A DNA stretch of 17,365 nucleotides. Source: Treponema sp. GTDB lineage: Bacteria; Spirochaetota; Spirochaetia; Treponematales; Breznakiellaceae. The translations under genes were made by a program, and so were the position numbers. Positions within the stretch are counted from its first letter, which is position 1. Each line of letters begins with the position of its first letter. The DNA lies in the NCBI GenBank assembly GCA_031270205.1, contig JAISYA010000149.1, positions 1 to 17,365 on the forward strand, read 5' to 3'. Of the stretch, positions 6,103-14,366 are shown one piece after another. The notes beneath the pieces are model-generated. The model had not been told where the DNA came from, searched no databases, and was given only the letters and a program-made list of their open reading frames with translations.

Positions 6103-6372
6103 GTGAGTATAGGCGATGTGACCGCCCTTTTACGGCAGGGGATTTTGGAGGTGCTGATTCTTGCTTCTCCCCTGCTCCTGTCCGCCCTTATTGTCGGCCT
6201 GGTCGTGGCGATTTTGCAGGCCACGACCTCAATACAGGAGCAGACCCTTACCTTTGTGCCCAAGGTGCTTGCTATATTATTGATGCTTGCTTTTTTGGGC
6301 GGATGGATGTTCACCTCTCTGGGGGAATACACCACCGAACTGTTCCGGCGAATCCCGGAAATGGCGAGGTAG
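6103..6372 (+). CDS. fliQ: flagellar export gate protein FliQ
   Basis: 89 residues, exactly the family norm, with two membrane helices (about 14-40 and 50-77) and the central TSIQEQTLTFVPK loop that marks FliQ. It wraps the FliP/FliR core in the inner membrane. I chose the GTG at 6103, which has AGGGGG four to five bases upstream and begins MSIGDVTALLR like other FliQ proteins; an ATG at 6052 in the same frame lies inside fliP and would add 17 unrelated residues. The gene begins 8 bases after fliP and ends 4 bases before fliR. Confidence 0.95.
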   Translation: MSIGDVTALLRQGILEVLILASPLLLSALIVGLVVAILQATTSIQEQTLTFVPKVLAILLMLAFLGGWMFTSLGEYTTELFRRIPEMAR

Positions 6373-6376
6373 CCGA

Positions 6377-7222
6377 ATGATAGACAACGCGGTCTTGCAG
6401 AATATTCTCGGCTACGGCCCGGTCTTTCTCCTTATCGCCGCCAGGGCGCTTGCCATGATCGAAGTCGCGCCGCTCTTGTCTTCGGACGCCATTCCGCAGG
6501 CGGCAAAGCTCGCTTTGGCGGGTTTCGCCGCCTTCGCCGTCATGCCCTCCGCCGAGGCGTTTTCCGCGGGAATGGGAGGGCTGGCCGATCTCCGCTATGA
6601 GCCGTTCAGCCTCGGTTTTATTCTGCTGATTCTGGGAGAGGGCGTTATCGGCCTTATCACCGGGTTTTTCCTCAGCATAATTTTCGCGGCGTTTTCAACG
6701 GCCGGTCAGTTCTTCTCCCTGCAAATGGGCTTCGGCGCTTCCGAAACCTTTGATCCTTTGTCGCAGATCGAAAACCCCCTCATGGGCCAGTACCTCAACC
6801 TGGTGTCAATGCTGGTCTTCCTTTCCATCGGCGGGTTCAGGGAACTGTTCCTGGGCGGCTTCTGGCGCTCGGTGCAGACGCTCAACGTTGCCGGGCTGGT
6901 TGAAGGCAGGGAGCCGGTAGTGGTGATGATCACCGCCGGGCTTTCGCGGCTTTTTATGGACGCCATGGTTATTTCCCTGCCGATTTTGGGCGCCCTGTTT
7001 CTTACGTCACTCGCAACGGGGCTTATCTCCAAAGCCGCGCCCCAGATCAACATTCTCTCGGAGGGCTTCCCCATTTCCATCACCGTAGCCTTTCTTCTCC
7101 TCTTTAGCTCGCTTCCCTTTATGACCGAGGCTTTTGCCCGTGTAATAGATTCGGGGTTTAGCAGCATTGAAAGCCTCTATACCCAAATCGGCCGGCAAAT
7201 AGCCGGGGGAGGCGGGCTGTGA
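6377..7222 (+). CDS. fliR: flagellar export gate protein FliR
   Basis: 281 residues with about six hydrophobic segments, fitting FliR. Recognisable parts are the N-terminal FLLIAARALAMIEVAPLLSS stretch, the GFFLSIIFAAFSTAGQFFSL helix followed by QMGFGASETFDP, and the C-terminal LFLTSLATGLISKAAPQINI segment, all family hallmarks. FliR completes the FliP5-FliQ4-FliR1 channel. The ATG at 6377 is four bases after the fliQ stop and matches the family N-terminus; longer in-frame starts fall inside fliQ. The stop overlaps the start of flhB. A plain, full-length gene with no anomalies. Confidence 0.95.
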   Translation: MIDNAVLQNILGYGPVFLLIAARALAMIEVAPLLSSDAIPQAAKLALAGFAAFAVMPSAEAFSAGMGGLADLRYEPFSLGFILLILGEGVIGLITGFFLSIIFAAFSTAGQFFSLQMGFGASETFDPLSQIENPLMGQYLNLVSMLVFLSIGGFRELFLGGFWRSVQTLNVAGLVEGREPVVVMITAGLSRLFMDAMVISLPILGALFLTSLATGLISKAAPQINILSEGFPISITVAFLLLFSSLPFMTEAFARVIDSGFSSIESLYTQIGRQIAGGGGL

Positions 7223-8379
7223 TGCGGTTGTGGCTGGCGGAACAGCAGCGGCAGTCTCTTGCCGCGGCGGCGGCGATTCATCTGCAATGGTTCGCCGATG
7301 ATAACGAGGCGGACGGCAGGACCGAGCCGCCGACCGAGCATAAACTCCAGCGGCTCCGCGAGGAAGGCCAGGTTGTAAAAAGTCAGGAACTGACCGGTGC
7401 TTTAACGCTGCTCCTGCCGGCCCTGATGCTGCTCTTTCTTGCGCCGTCGATGCTGCGCACCTGCGTGGATATGATCCGCTTTTTTTTCCTGCGGGTAACG
7501 GAGCTTGATCCAACCAAAGACGGCATTGTGGCGTCGGCGTTTTTTAATTATCTGGCGCGGCTTGCCCTGCCCATTCTTGCCGTGGCGGTATTTTCGGCGA
7601 TCTTTTCCAACATAGTGCAGACCGGTTTTCTTTTTACCACAAAGCCCCTTGTTCCGGATTTGACCAAAATGATACCCAAAGTGGGGCAGTATTTCACGCG
7701 GACGCTGTTTTCGGTTGACGGGCTTTTTAACTTTTTCAAGTCCATTATCAAAATGGCGATTATCGGCTCGGTGGCTTTTTTCCTGATCCGCGCCGACATC
7801 AACAAACTCATCAATTTGCAAAAGGCGAGTCTGTGGATCGGCCTGGGAACCGTGGCCTCCCTGGCCATACGGATGCTTATTATCAGCGCGCTCTTGATGT
7901 TGATCATCGCGATTCCCGATTACATGTTTCAGCGCTGGCGTTTCAGGGAACGGAACAAAATGTCCCGGCAGGAATTGAAGGAAGAAATGAGAATGTACGA
8001 GGCGGACCCGCAGATCCAGTCGAGAATACGCAGCCGCTTTCGGGACCTGCTCAGACAGAACATCGCCGTTACCGTTCCAAGGGCCGATGTGGTTGTTACG
8101 AACCCGACCCATTTGGCGGTCGCTTTGGAGTACCGGCCCGGCATGGCGGGGCCTATGGTCAGCGCCATGGGCGCAGACGAAATGGCCGCGAGGATCAGGG
8201 AAATCGCCGGGGAAAACGGCGTGCCCCTGGTAGAGGACAAGCCCCTTGCCTGGGCGCTGTACCGCGAAACCAGTGTGGGCGACATTATCCCCGAAGCGTA
8301 TTTCACGGCGGTGGCGGCGATTTTGAGCAAAGTATACGCCATCAACGAGCTGCGCAAGGCGCGGAGCATGAGCGCGTGA
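7222..8379 (+). CDS. flhB: flagellar export switch protein FlhB
   Basis: 385 residues. After about 28 extra N-terminal residues come the usual DGRTEPPTEHKLQRLREEG start of the family, four membrane helices (about 60-235), and a cytoplasmic domain carrying the self-cleavage motif NPTH at 294-297, within VVTNPTHLAVALEY. Cleavage between N and P switches export from rod/hook to filament substrates. GGAGG at 7208-7212 serves either the ATG at 7222 (9-base spacing) or a GTG directly before it (7219, 6-base spacing, 4-bp overlap with fliR); the difference is one residue. The N-terminal segment before the family start contains RQSLAAAAAIHLQWFADD, a short Ala-rich helix seen as a lineage extra. The gene ends 30 bases before flhA. 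Confidence 0.96.
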   Translation: MRLWLAEQQRQSLAAAAAIHLQWFADDNEADGRTEPPTEHKLQRLREEGQVVKSQELTGALTLLLPALMLLFLAPSMLRTCVDMIRFFFLRVTELDPTKDGIVASAFFNYLARLALPILAVAVFSAIFSNIVQTGFLFTTKPLVPDLTKMIPKVGQYFTRTLFSVDGLFNFFKSIIKMAIIGSVAFFLIRADINKLINLQKASLWIGLGTVASLAIRMLIISALLMLIIAIPDYMFQRWRFRERNKMSRQELKEEMRMYEADPQIQSRIRSRFRDLLRQNIAVTVPRADVVVTNPTHLAVALEYRPGMAGPMVSAMGADEMAARIREIAGENGVPLVEDKPLAWALYRETSVGDIIPEAYFTAVAAILSKVYAINELRKARSMSA

Positions 8380-8409
8380 GGTGCGGGATGATTATAAGGA
8401 GAAGTATTA

Positions 8410-10566
8410 ATGGCTGACGCGGCTCGCGTGAATAATCAGAGGGCAGCGGGGAATTTCCTCAATACCCTAAAGGACAGCTTCCCCGCCGTGGCGGTGATGA
8501 CCGTCGTCGTTATGCTTATTCTCCCCCTGCCCACGGTACTCCTGGACGCACTGATGGCGATTAATATAATATTTTCACTCCTCGTGCTGCTCATCGTGCT
8601 CTACACCCAGAAGCCCACCGAGTTTAACCTTTTCCCCACCATACTGCTGGTTGCCACGGTGTTCAGTCTGGCGCTGAACGTTTCCTCCACGCGGCTGATC
8701 CTTACCCAGGGAGCGCGTTTTAACGGCAGGATGATCCGGGCATTCTCCAGCTTTGTGGTCGGCTCCGGCGGTAACGAAGGTATCGTTGTCGGCTTTATTA
8801 TCTTTATCATTATTATCGCGGTGCAGGCGGTAGTTATCACCAAAGGCGCTACCCGGGTTTCCGAAGTGGCGGCCCGCTTCACTCTGGACAGCATGCAGGT
8901 CAAGATGATGGCCATTGAGACCGAATACAGTTCCGGTTCGATCAGTGAGGAAGAGTCCCAGCGGAGAAAAGCCCAGGTTCAAAAAGAGTCTGATTTTTAC
9001 GGATCGATGGACGGAGCGAGTAAATTTATTTCGGGTAACGTTAAGATAGGAATCTTTATCACCGTGATCAATGTGATGGGCGGCGTTATTATCGGCGTGG
9101 CAATGCACGGCGAGCCTTTGGGAGACGCGGTGAGCAATTACATCGGCTTTTCCATCGGCGACGGGCTTCTCTCCCAGTTTCCGGCGCTGCTGGTTTCCAC
9201 CGCCATGGGTATTGTGGTAACGAGAGCCGCGGCCGTTGGCAATCTTTCGGATCAGGTGTTTGAGCAGATTTTTTCTCGTTACTCGAAAATCTACTGGATA
9301 TGCGCCGGCGTGCTGGTGTTCCTCGCGGTACTGCCGGGCTTCCCCTGGTATGTGCTGCTTCCCATGGCGGCGCTCGTCGCCTTCCACGCTTTCAGAATCG
9401 GCCGCAGGGAGAAGAAAGCGGCCGATTTCAACGAGATGATGACAAAAACCGGGGCGAAAAAAGAAAGAACCGAAAGCGCCGAAATATCGCCCGTGGTTCC
9501 CCTGGACGCCCTTTCGCTGGAATTGGGCTACGGCCTCATCCCCCTGGTCGATAAAGAAAAAGGCGCCGAGCTTTTGGAACGGGTCCAGGGCGTCAGGCGG
9601 CAGTCCGCCCTCGACCTGGGCCTGGTGATCCCCAAGGTGCGGATCCAGGACAACATGATCCTTGAGCCTTCGGAGTACTGTTTCAAGATCAAAGGCATTG
9701 ACGCGGGCAGGGGAAAGATACGCATGAGCCACTACCTCTGTATCAACCCCGGCACGGTAAGCGAGGAACTCTCCGGTGAAAAAACGGTCGATCCCGCCTT
9801 TGGGCTTCCGGCCCTCTGGGTCAGCGAGGACAGACGGGACGAAGCCGAACGGGCCGGTTACACCGTTGTTGACCCTCCCTCAATTATCGCCACCCATTTA
9901 ACCGAAATTATCAGGCGGCACGCCGCGGATATTCTCGGCCTGCAGGATACCCAGGCTATCCTTGAAACCCTTCGCAAAGAGTATCCCGCGGTGGTGGACG
10001 AAGTGCTGCGCGAAGGCAGGGGCCTGAGGGTAGTGGAAATTCAGAAAGTGCTCCAGGCCCTCTTGAGGGAGCGGGTGTCCATCCGCAATATGGTTTCGAT
10101 CCTGGAGGCTATCGCCGATTACGCGCCGGTTTCAAAAAACATCTGGTTCCTCACCGAAAAAGCGCGGCAGGCTTTGGGCAGCCAGATATGCCACCAGTAC
10201 GCCGACGACCACAGGCTGCGGGTACTCACGATTGATCCCGAACTTGAGCAAAAAATTATTGACAGCAAGTATGAAACCCCGTCGGGGATTGTGGCGGCCA
10301 TGGACCCGCCGGGCCAGCAGGCATGGATCAGGGCGGTCAGCAGGGCGGCTTCGGCGGTCAGGGCAAAAGGCTGGATGCCGGTTGTTCTCTGTTCGGAGGC
10401 GGCCCGTTTCCTTGTAAAAAATTCCACGGACAGGGAACTGCCGGATTTGGCGGTGCTTTCCGTTCCGGAAATTGTTCCCGGTATTATTCCCGAAGCGGTG
10501 GGCGTGATCAGACTGGAAAACAAAAACGAAAATTCCGCGGGGGGCCTAAATGGAGCTATTGGTTGA
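8410..10566 (+). CDS. flhA: flagellar export gate protein FlhA
   Basis: 718 residues, close to the usual size. Eight hydrophobic segments fill residues 25-330, followed by a linker and the large cytoplasmic domain (about 365-700) that forms the nonameric ring binding export chaperones. The FHIPEP-family region is clear: LNVSSTRLIL at 89-98, GATRVSEVAARFTLDSM at 146-162 and FYGSMDGASKFISGN at 196-210. Between these, the segment that reads PGKQMAIDADL in Salmonella FlhA (from memory) reads QVKMMAIETEY here, so two aspartates are glutamates and the PGKQ turn is changed. AAGGAGA (8395-8401) precedes the ATG. The 3' end overlaps flhF by 17 bases in another frame. Confidence 0.97.
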   Translation: MADAARVNNQRAAGNFLNTLKDSFPAVAVMTVVVMLILPLPTVLLDALMAINIIFSLLVLLIVLYTQKPTEFNLFPTILLVATVFSLALNVSSTRLILTQGARFNGRMIRAFSSFVVGSGGNEGIVVGFIIFIIIIAVQAVVITKGATRVSEVAARFTLDSMQVKMMAIETEYSSGSISEEESQRRKAQVQKESDFYGSMDGASKFISGNVKIGIFITVINVMGGVIIGVAMHGEPLGDAVSNYIGFSIGDGLLSQFPALLVSTAMGIVVTRAAAVGNLSDQVFEQIFSRYSKIYWICAGVLVFLAVLPGFPWYVLLPMAALVAFHAFRIGRREKKAADFNEMMTKTGAKKERTESAEISPVVPLDALSLELGYGLIPLVDKEKGAELLERVQGVRRQSALDLGLVIPKVRIQDNMILEPSEYCFKIKGIDAGRGKIRMSHYLCINPGTVSEELSGEKTVDPAFGLPALWVSEDRRDEAERAGYTVVDPPSIIATHLTEIIRRHAADILGLQDTQAILETLRKEYPAVVDEVLREGRGLRVVEIQKVLQALLRERVSIRNMVSILEAIADYAPVSKNIWFLTEKARQALGSQICHQYADDHRLRVLTIDPELEQKIIDSKYETPSGIVAAMDPPGQQAWIRAVSRAASAVRAKGWMPVVLCSEAARFLVKNSTDRELPDLAVLSVPEIVPGIIPEAVGVIRLENKNENSAGGLNGAIG

Positions 10567-11827
10567 GCAGGGCGCCAGCCGGGGAGACTGCGCCGGCAAG
10601 ATAACGGCAAAATACGGGCCGAGATTTACCATTGTGCGGGAAAAAAAAATACGCATGGGGGGCTTTTTGGGGCTTTTTACCCATGAGGGCGTTGAACTTG
10701 AATTTTATATTCCCCCGGTTTTAAGACCGCCTCTGCCCCAGCCCTACGAGCCAGGCAGTTCCCCTCCCTCCTCGTCTGCGGCGCAGCCCGCGCCGCTCAA
10801 TTTTGAGGAAAAAAAGAAGTTTTTCATTGCCGCAGGTAAAAATCCGGATCAAATCGCGGCGCAGGCCGCTGCCATGGGCGGAAAAGATACATCCCGGCAG
10901 ATACTTGACGAGCTGCGGGAGATAAAAGAAAAAATTGAATCCGGCGGCCCCAGGAGAGATGAGCATCCGAGCCTGCTCCGGGCGGCGGAATTGCTCAAGC
11001 TGAACGATTTTTCCGAGCGCTATATCAACGGGATGCTTGAGCGGGCCAGAAAGGAACTGCCCCTTGAAACACTGGATGATTTTGACGAGGTTCAGGATCA
11101 CCTGCTGGAATGGATAGGGGAGAGCATCAAAATCTACAATGATCCCGCCCCCGCACGAAAGGGCAGGATTTTTGTACTGGTCGGCCCTACCGGTGTCGGC
11201 AAGACCACAACCATAGCCAAGCTCGCGGCGATTTATGGGATCGAACATTCGGGCCGTTCCCCCATGTCGGTGCGGCTGGTCACCATCGACGCGTTCCGTA
11301 TCGGCGCAAAGGAACAGCTCATAAAATACGGGGAGATCATGGATTTTCCTGTTTCATATATAGTAAACCGCCGGGATCTCAAAAAAGAAATTGCCCTGTA
11401 TTCGGAAGAGACCGATCTGATCCTCGTGGACACCATCGGCAAAAGCCCCAAAGATTCGGCCAAGCTCGGCGAGATGAAAGAGCTTCTTGACGCATGCGGG
11501 TCCCGCGCCGAGATTCATCTCGTGTTTTCGGCAAGTACCAAGACCAGCGACATTGAAGATATCCTGCGGCAGTTTGAGCCTTTTAATTACCGTTCGGTGG
11601 TACTCACGAAGTTAGACGAAACGAGCCGCATAGGCAACGTGATATCCGCCCTTGCGGAACGGGGAAAACCGGTGTCTTATATAACCAACGGACAGGCGGT
11701 TCCCAGCGATATTATAAAAGCCGGCGTAGTCCGCTTTCTCATCAATCTTGAGGAATTCAAAGTTAATCGGGAAAAAATGGAAAAGCGCTTTCCTGTTGAC
11801 GAAACAGATCAATTTCATTGGAGCTGA
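10550..11827 (+). CDS. flhF: SRP-type GTPase FlhF, flagellar placement
   Basis: 425 residues. A basic N-terminal domain (1-55) is followed by a Pro/Ser-rich linker (56-85), a helical N-domain (about 110-200) and the G-domain. GTPase motifs: P-loop GPTGVGKT at 212-219, TIDAFRIGAKEQL at 245-257, DTIGKS at 294-299 (usually DTAGRS), TKLD at 353-356 and the closing YITNGQAVPSDI. FlhF sets the site where the flagellum is built; in spirochaetes this is near the cell pole. It starts inside the end of flhA and ends 2 bases before the flhG ATG, keeping the pair coupled. The G-to-I and R-to-K changes in the third motif are mild. Confidence 0.95.
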   Translation: MELLVEQGASRGDCAGKITAKYGPRFTIVREKKIRMGGFLGLFTHEGVELEFYIPPVLRPPLPQPYEPGSSPPSSSAAQPAPLNFEEKKKFFIAAGKNPDQIAAQAAAMGGKDTSRQILDELREIKEKIESGGPRRDEHPSLLRAAELLKLNDFSERYINGMLERARKELPLETLDDFDEVQDHLLEWIGESIKIYNDPAPARKGRIFVLVGPTGVGKTTTIAKLAAIYGIEHSGRSPMSVRLVTIDAFRIGAKEQLIKYGEIMDFPVSYIVNRRDLKKEIALYSEETDLILVDTIGKSPKDSAKLGEMKELLDACGSRAEIHLVFSASTKTSDIEDILRQFEPFNYRSVVLTKLDETSRIGNVISALAERGKPVSYITNGQAVPSDIIKAGVVRFLINLEEFKVNREKMEKRFPVDETDQFHWS

Positions 11828-11829
11828 AC

Positions 11830-12777
11830 ATGGAAGATCAGGCGGAAAAGCTGAGGGAAATTATGAGACATAAAAAAGACGCATCCGCTTCCGGCGACTC
11901 GTTTGATGTATCAGGCGATAAATCAAACGTGGAAGCGCCGAAAACACGCAGAGGCGATTTGGGGCGGGACGGCAAGAAGGCCCGGATCATCACCGTTACA
12001 TCCGGCAAGGGCGGGGTGGGCAAGACCAACCTCTCGGTGAATATGGCCCTGGCCTTTGCCCGCCTGGGGAAAAAAGTGGTGGTCATGGACGCGGACCTGG
12101 GACTCGCTAATGTCAACGTCATGCTCAACATGATCCCCAAATACAACCTCTACCACGTGATTAAAAAGCAGAAAACGATACGCGAAATTCTTGTGGAAAC
12201 CGAATACGGCATCTCCATAGTGGCCGGGGCTTCCGGTTTTTCCCAAATCGCCAATATGGGCGATGAGGAACGCCAGGACTTTATCAGTGAACTGGACACG
12301 CTTTCCAGCGCGGACATCATCATCATAGACACCAGCGCCGGAGTTTCGAGTAATGTACTCGACTTTATCGCTGCCGCCGATGACACGGTGATCATCACCA
12401 CCCCGGAACCGACCGCCATAACCGACGCCTACGGCATCATCAAGATCATCGCCACCGAGTACAACGCCCTTAACATGGGGCTTAAACTCGTGGTAAACCG
12501 GGCAAAGGGCGCGGCCGAGGCAAAAAACGTGGCCGACCGGATGATCAATATCGCCGGACAGTTCCTCAATCTCCGGGTGGATTATCTGGGTTTTATCTAT
12601 GACGATCAGGCGGTGCCCCAGGCGGTGCTCAGGCAGAAGCCCTTTATGGTGGTTGATCCCAAATGCAAGGCAAGCCAGTGCGTGCAGCATATTGTGGAGC
12701 GGCTGGATAAAAACAAACCCCGGGAATCAGGCGGTTTCGGCGCGATGCTGCGGAAATTCTTCGGCCAGGATGCTTAA
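11830..12777 (+). CDS. flhG: MinD-like ATPase FlhG (FleN/YlxH), flagellar number control
   Basis: 315 residues. The first helix is EDQAEKLREIMR, carrying the DQAxxLR motif known to stimulate the FlhF GTPase. Residues about 15-50 are a flexible charged linker. The ATPase domain has the deviant Walker A KGGVGKT at 60-66, the MDADLGLANV switch at 86-95 and DTSAG at 167-171. The C-terminal segment, with SGGFGAMLRKFF at about 300-311, is amphipathic and could be a membrane-targeting sequence. I chose the ATG at 11830 because GGAG sits 6 bases before it; a TTG at 11818 would add four residues. The partner FlhF is encoded just upstream. Confidence 0.95.
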   Translation: MEDQAEKLREIMRHKKDASASGDSFDVSGDKSNVEAPKTRRGDLGRDGKKARIITVTSGKGGVGKTNLSVNMALAFARLGKKVVVMDADLGLANVNVMLNMIPKYNLYHVIKKQKTIREILVETEYGISIVAGASGFSQIANMGDEERQDFISELDTLSSADIIIIDTSAGVSSNVLDFIAAADDTVIITTPEPTAITDAYGIIKIIATEYNALNMGLKLVVNRAKGAAEAKNVADRMINIAGQFLNLRVDYLGFIYDDQAVPQAVLRQKPFMVVDPKCKASQCVQHIVERLDKNKPRESGGFGAMLRKFFGQDA

Positions 12778-12789
12778 AGGGGAGGAAAC

Positions 12790-13557
12790 TTGTTTAATAA
12801 TATAAAGTGGGGCATTATCGCGGGCGGTGCGGCGCTGATCCTTTCCCTCCTGGTGGGAATTTTCAGCGGCGTCATTTTTCTCATCGCGCTGCTCCGGGCC
12901 GGGGCTTTTATGGCCTTTTTCTTTGCCCTTGGCCTGGGATGCTCTTTTGTGATCCATAATTACCTTCCCGAACTTTTGCGTCCGGAATCCGTTGCGGAGG
13001 ACGGGCCGACCCCCCTTAAGGGCAGGCGTCCCGGCTCGCGGGTAAATATTACCCTGGGAGACGGCGTCGCGCTGCCCGATAATTCCGACGAACTGGGAGA
13101 TATTTCCGCCCTGTTATCCGGCGACGGCAATCCGGCGGAGGAAGGGGCCTCAAACGCGGCCTCTCGCGGACAAGGTATAGACCAGACGGCGCAAGAAGGT
13201 TATACTGAGAGAGGAAGCGCTGTTCTTGAAGAACTGGAACAGGACAACAGGGGGAGCGCCGGCGATACGGACGGCACGGAAACTTCCGGGCCTTCGTCCG
13301 GCCGGCCGGCCTTTACGGTTACCGTTGGCGAGGGGGATGATCTGGGGGCTTTGCCGGACCTTGACGCCATGGCGGGGGCTTTTTTGACCGACGCCGAAGA
13401 GGAAAGCCCCGCTGAACAGCCGGCTGCCGCTTTTGAGCCGTCCAGGCCGGTCCGAAGTCACGGCGGCGCGAAGACGCAGCAATTAGACGGTGATTTTGAC
13501 GCCAAAGAACTGGCCGCCGGCATACGGACGGTTTTGGAAAAGGCTAAAAAAGGATAG
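12790..13557 (+). CDS. conserved-position membrane protein with a disordered acidic tail, function unknown
   Basis: 255 residues from a TTG preceded by GGGGAGG (12779-12785). I do not recognise a named family. Two membrane helices fill about 8-31 and 34-56, after which a NYLPELLRP segment begins a long acidic, Gly/Ser/Pro/Glu-rich cytoplasmic tail. The tail contains two similar short segments, VNITLGDG (about 85-92) and FTVTVGEG (about 176-183), each followed by an acidic LPD-containing stretch. It ends in a predicted helix, AKELAAGIRTVLEKAKKG. It lies 12 bases after flhG and 2 bases before the sigma28 gene. From memory an uncharacterised gene occupies the same position in other treponemes. 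A role in flagellar placement or sigma28 control is inference from position only. Confidence 0.85.
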   Translation: MFNNIKWGIIAGGAALILSLLVGIFSGVIFLIALLRAGAFMAFFFALGLGCSFVIHNYLPELLRPESVAEDGPTPLKGRRPGSRVNITLGDGVALPDNSDELGDISALLSGDGNPAEEGASNAASRGQGIDQTAQEGYTERGSAVLEELEQDNRGSAGDTDGTETSGPSSGRPAFTVTVGEGDDLGALPDLDAMAGAFLTDAEEESPAEQPAAAFEPSRPVRSHGGAKTQQLDGDFDAKELAAGIRTVLEKAKKG

Positions 13558-13559
13558 TT

Positions 13560-14348
13560 ATGGGGAACATTATCCCTGAGCAGGAAACAGAAGAGGCGCT
13601 CTGGCAGCGGTACCGCAAAACAAAAGATCCCGCGATACGAGAAGCCTTTATTAAACAATACGCGCCTCTGGTAAAATATGTGGCCGGTAAAGTTGCTATA
13701 GGGATGCCCCACAGCGTTGAATTCGACGACCTCGTCGGCTTCGGTGTATTCGGCCTTATCGATGCCATTGACAAATATGATCCTGAAAAAAACGTGAAAT
13801 TCAAAACCTACGCCGTTACCCGCATACGCGGCGCGATTTTCGACGAACTGCGCCAGATCGACTGGGTGCCCCGCTCGATCAGGCAAAAAACCCGTGAAAT
13901 TGAATCCGCCATCAGCGCCCTGGAAGCGCAGATAGGCAGAACCGCTTCGGATCGGGAAATCGCCAAAGCAATGGGAATGGACGAGGCCGAATACCTCAAA
14001 ACGATTCAGAAAATTTCCGGCACTTCGATTCTTTCGCTGAACGATGTGTGGTTTTCAGGCGATGAAAACGACAAGGTCTCTATCGGGGACAGCATTGAAT
14101 CCCCCTCAAGCCTCAACCCCGATGTAATAGTTGAAAAGGACGAGATACGCCGCGTGATTGTGAAATTTATCAACGAACTTCCCGACAAAGAAAAAAAAAT
14201 CCTCGTCCTGTATTATTACGAGGACCTCACCCTGAAAGATATAGGACGGGTGCTGGAAGTTACCGAATCACGGGTCTCCCAGCTGCATACCAAAGCCATA
14301 ACGCATCTCAGATCAAAACTCACCAATGTCCGCAAAGGTATCGTGTAA
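13560..14348 (+). CDS. fliA: flagellar sigma factor sigma28 (FliA/WhiG type)
   Basis: 262 residues. Region 2 lies at about 25-95 and ends with the hallmark RGAIFDELRQIDWVPRSIRQ at 90-109. Region 3 covers about 115-160 (IGRTASDREIAKAMGMDEAE). Region 4 covers about 205-255, with the helix-turn-helix LKDIGRVLEVTESRVSQLHT. These features are those of the sigma28 class that directs late flagellar and chemotaxis genes; treponemal genomes often call it WhiG. AAGGA (13550-13554) precedes the ATG, which begins 2 bases after the previous stop. No FlgM-like anti-sigma gene is seen in the window. The region between the ends of regions 3 and 4 (about 163-195) is longer and more acidic than in Escherichia coli FliA, as in WhiG proteins. 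Confidence 0.96.
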   Translation: MGNIIPEQETEEALWQRYRKTKDPAIREAFIKQYAPLVKYVAGKVAIGMPHSVEFDDLVGFGVFGLIDAIDKYDPEKNVKFKTYAVTRIRGAIFDELRQIDWVPRSIRQKTREIESAISALEAQIGRTASDREIAKAMGMDEAEYLKTIQKISGTSILSLNDVWFSGDENDKVSIGDSIESPSSLNPDVIVEKDEIRRVIVKFINELPDKEKKILVLYYYEDLTLKDIGRVLEVTESRVSQLHTKAITHLRSKLTNVRKGIV

Positions 14349-14366
14349 CGCCTTACGGAGGTAATC

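Noticed and set aside
6287..6376. 30-codon upstream extension of fliR
   Set aside because: It lies inside fliQ and does not fit the FliR N-terminus; the ATG at 6377 fits the family.
8575..9732. 385-codon open frame opposite flhA
   Set aside because: His/Asp/Gly-rich translation typical of an antisense shadow of a membrane-protein gene; flhA is certain.
11923..12690. 255-codon open frame opposite flhG
   Set aside because: Same kind of antisense shadow, with no domain and no ribosome site.
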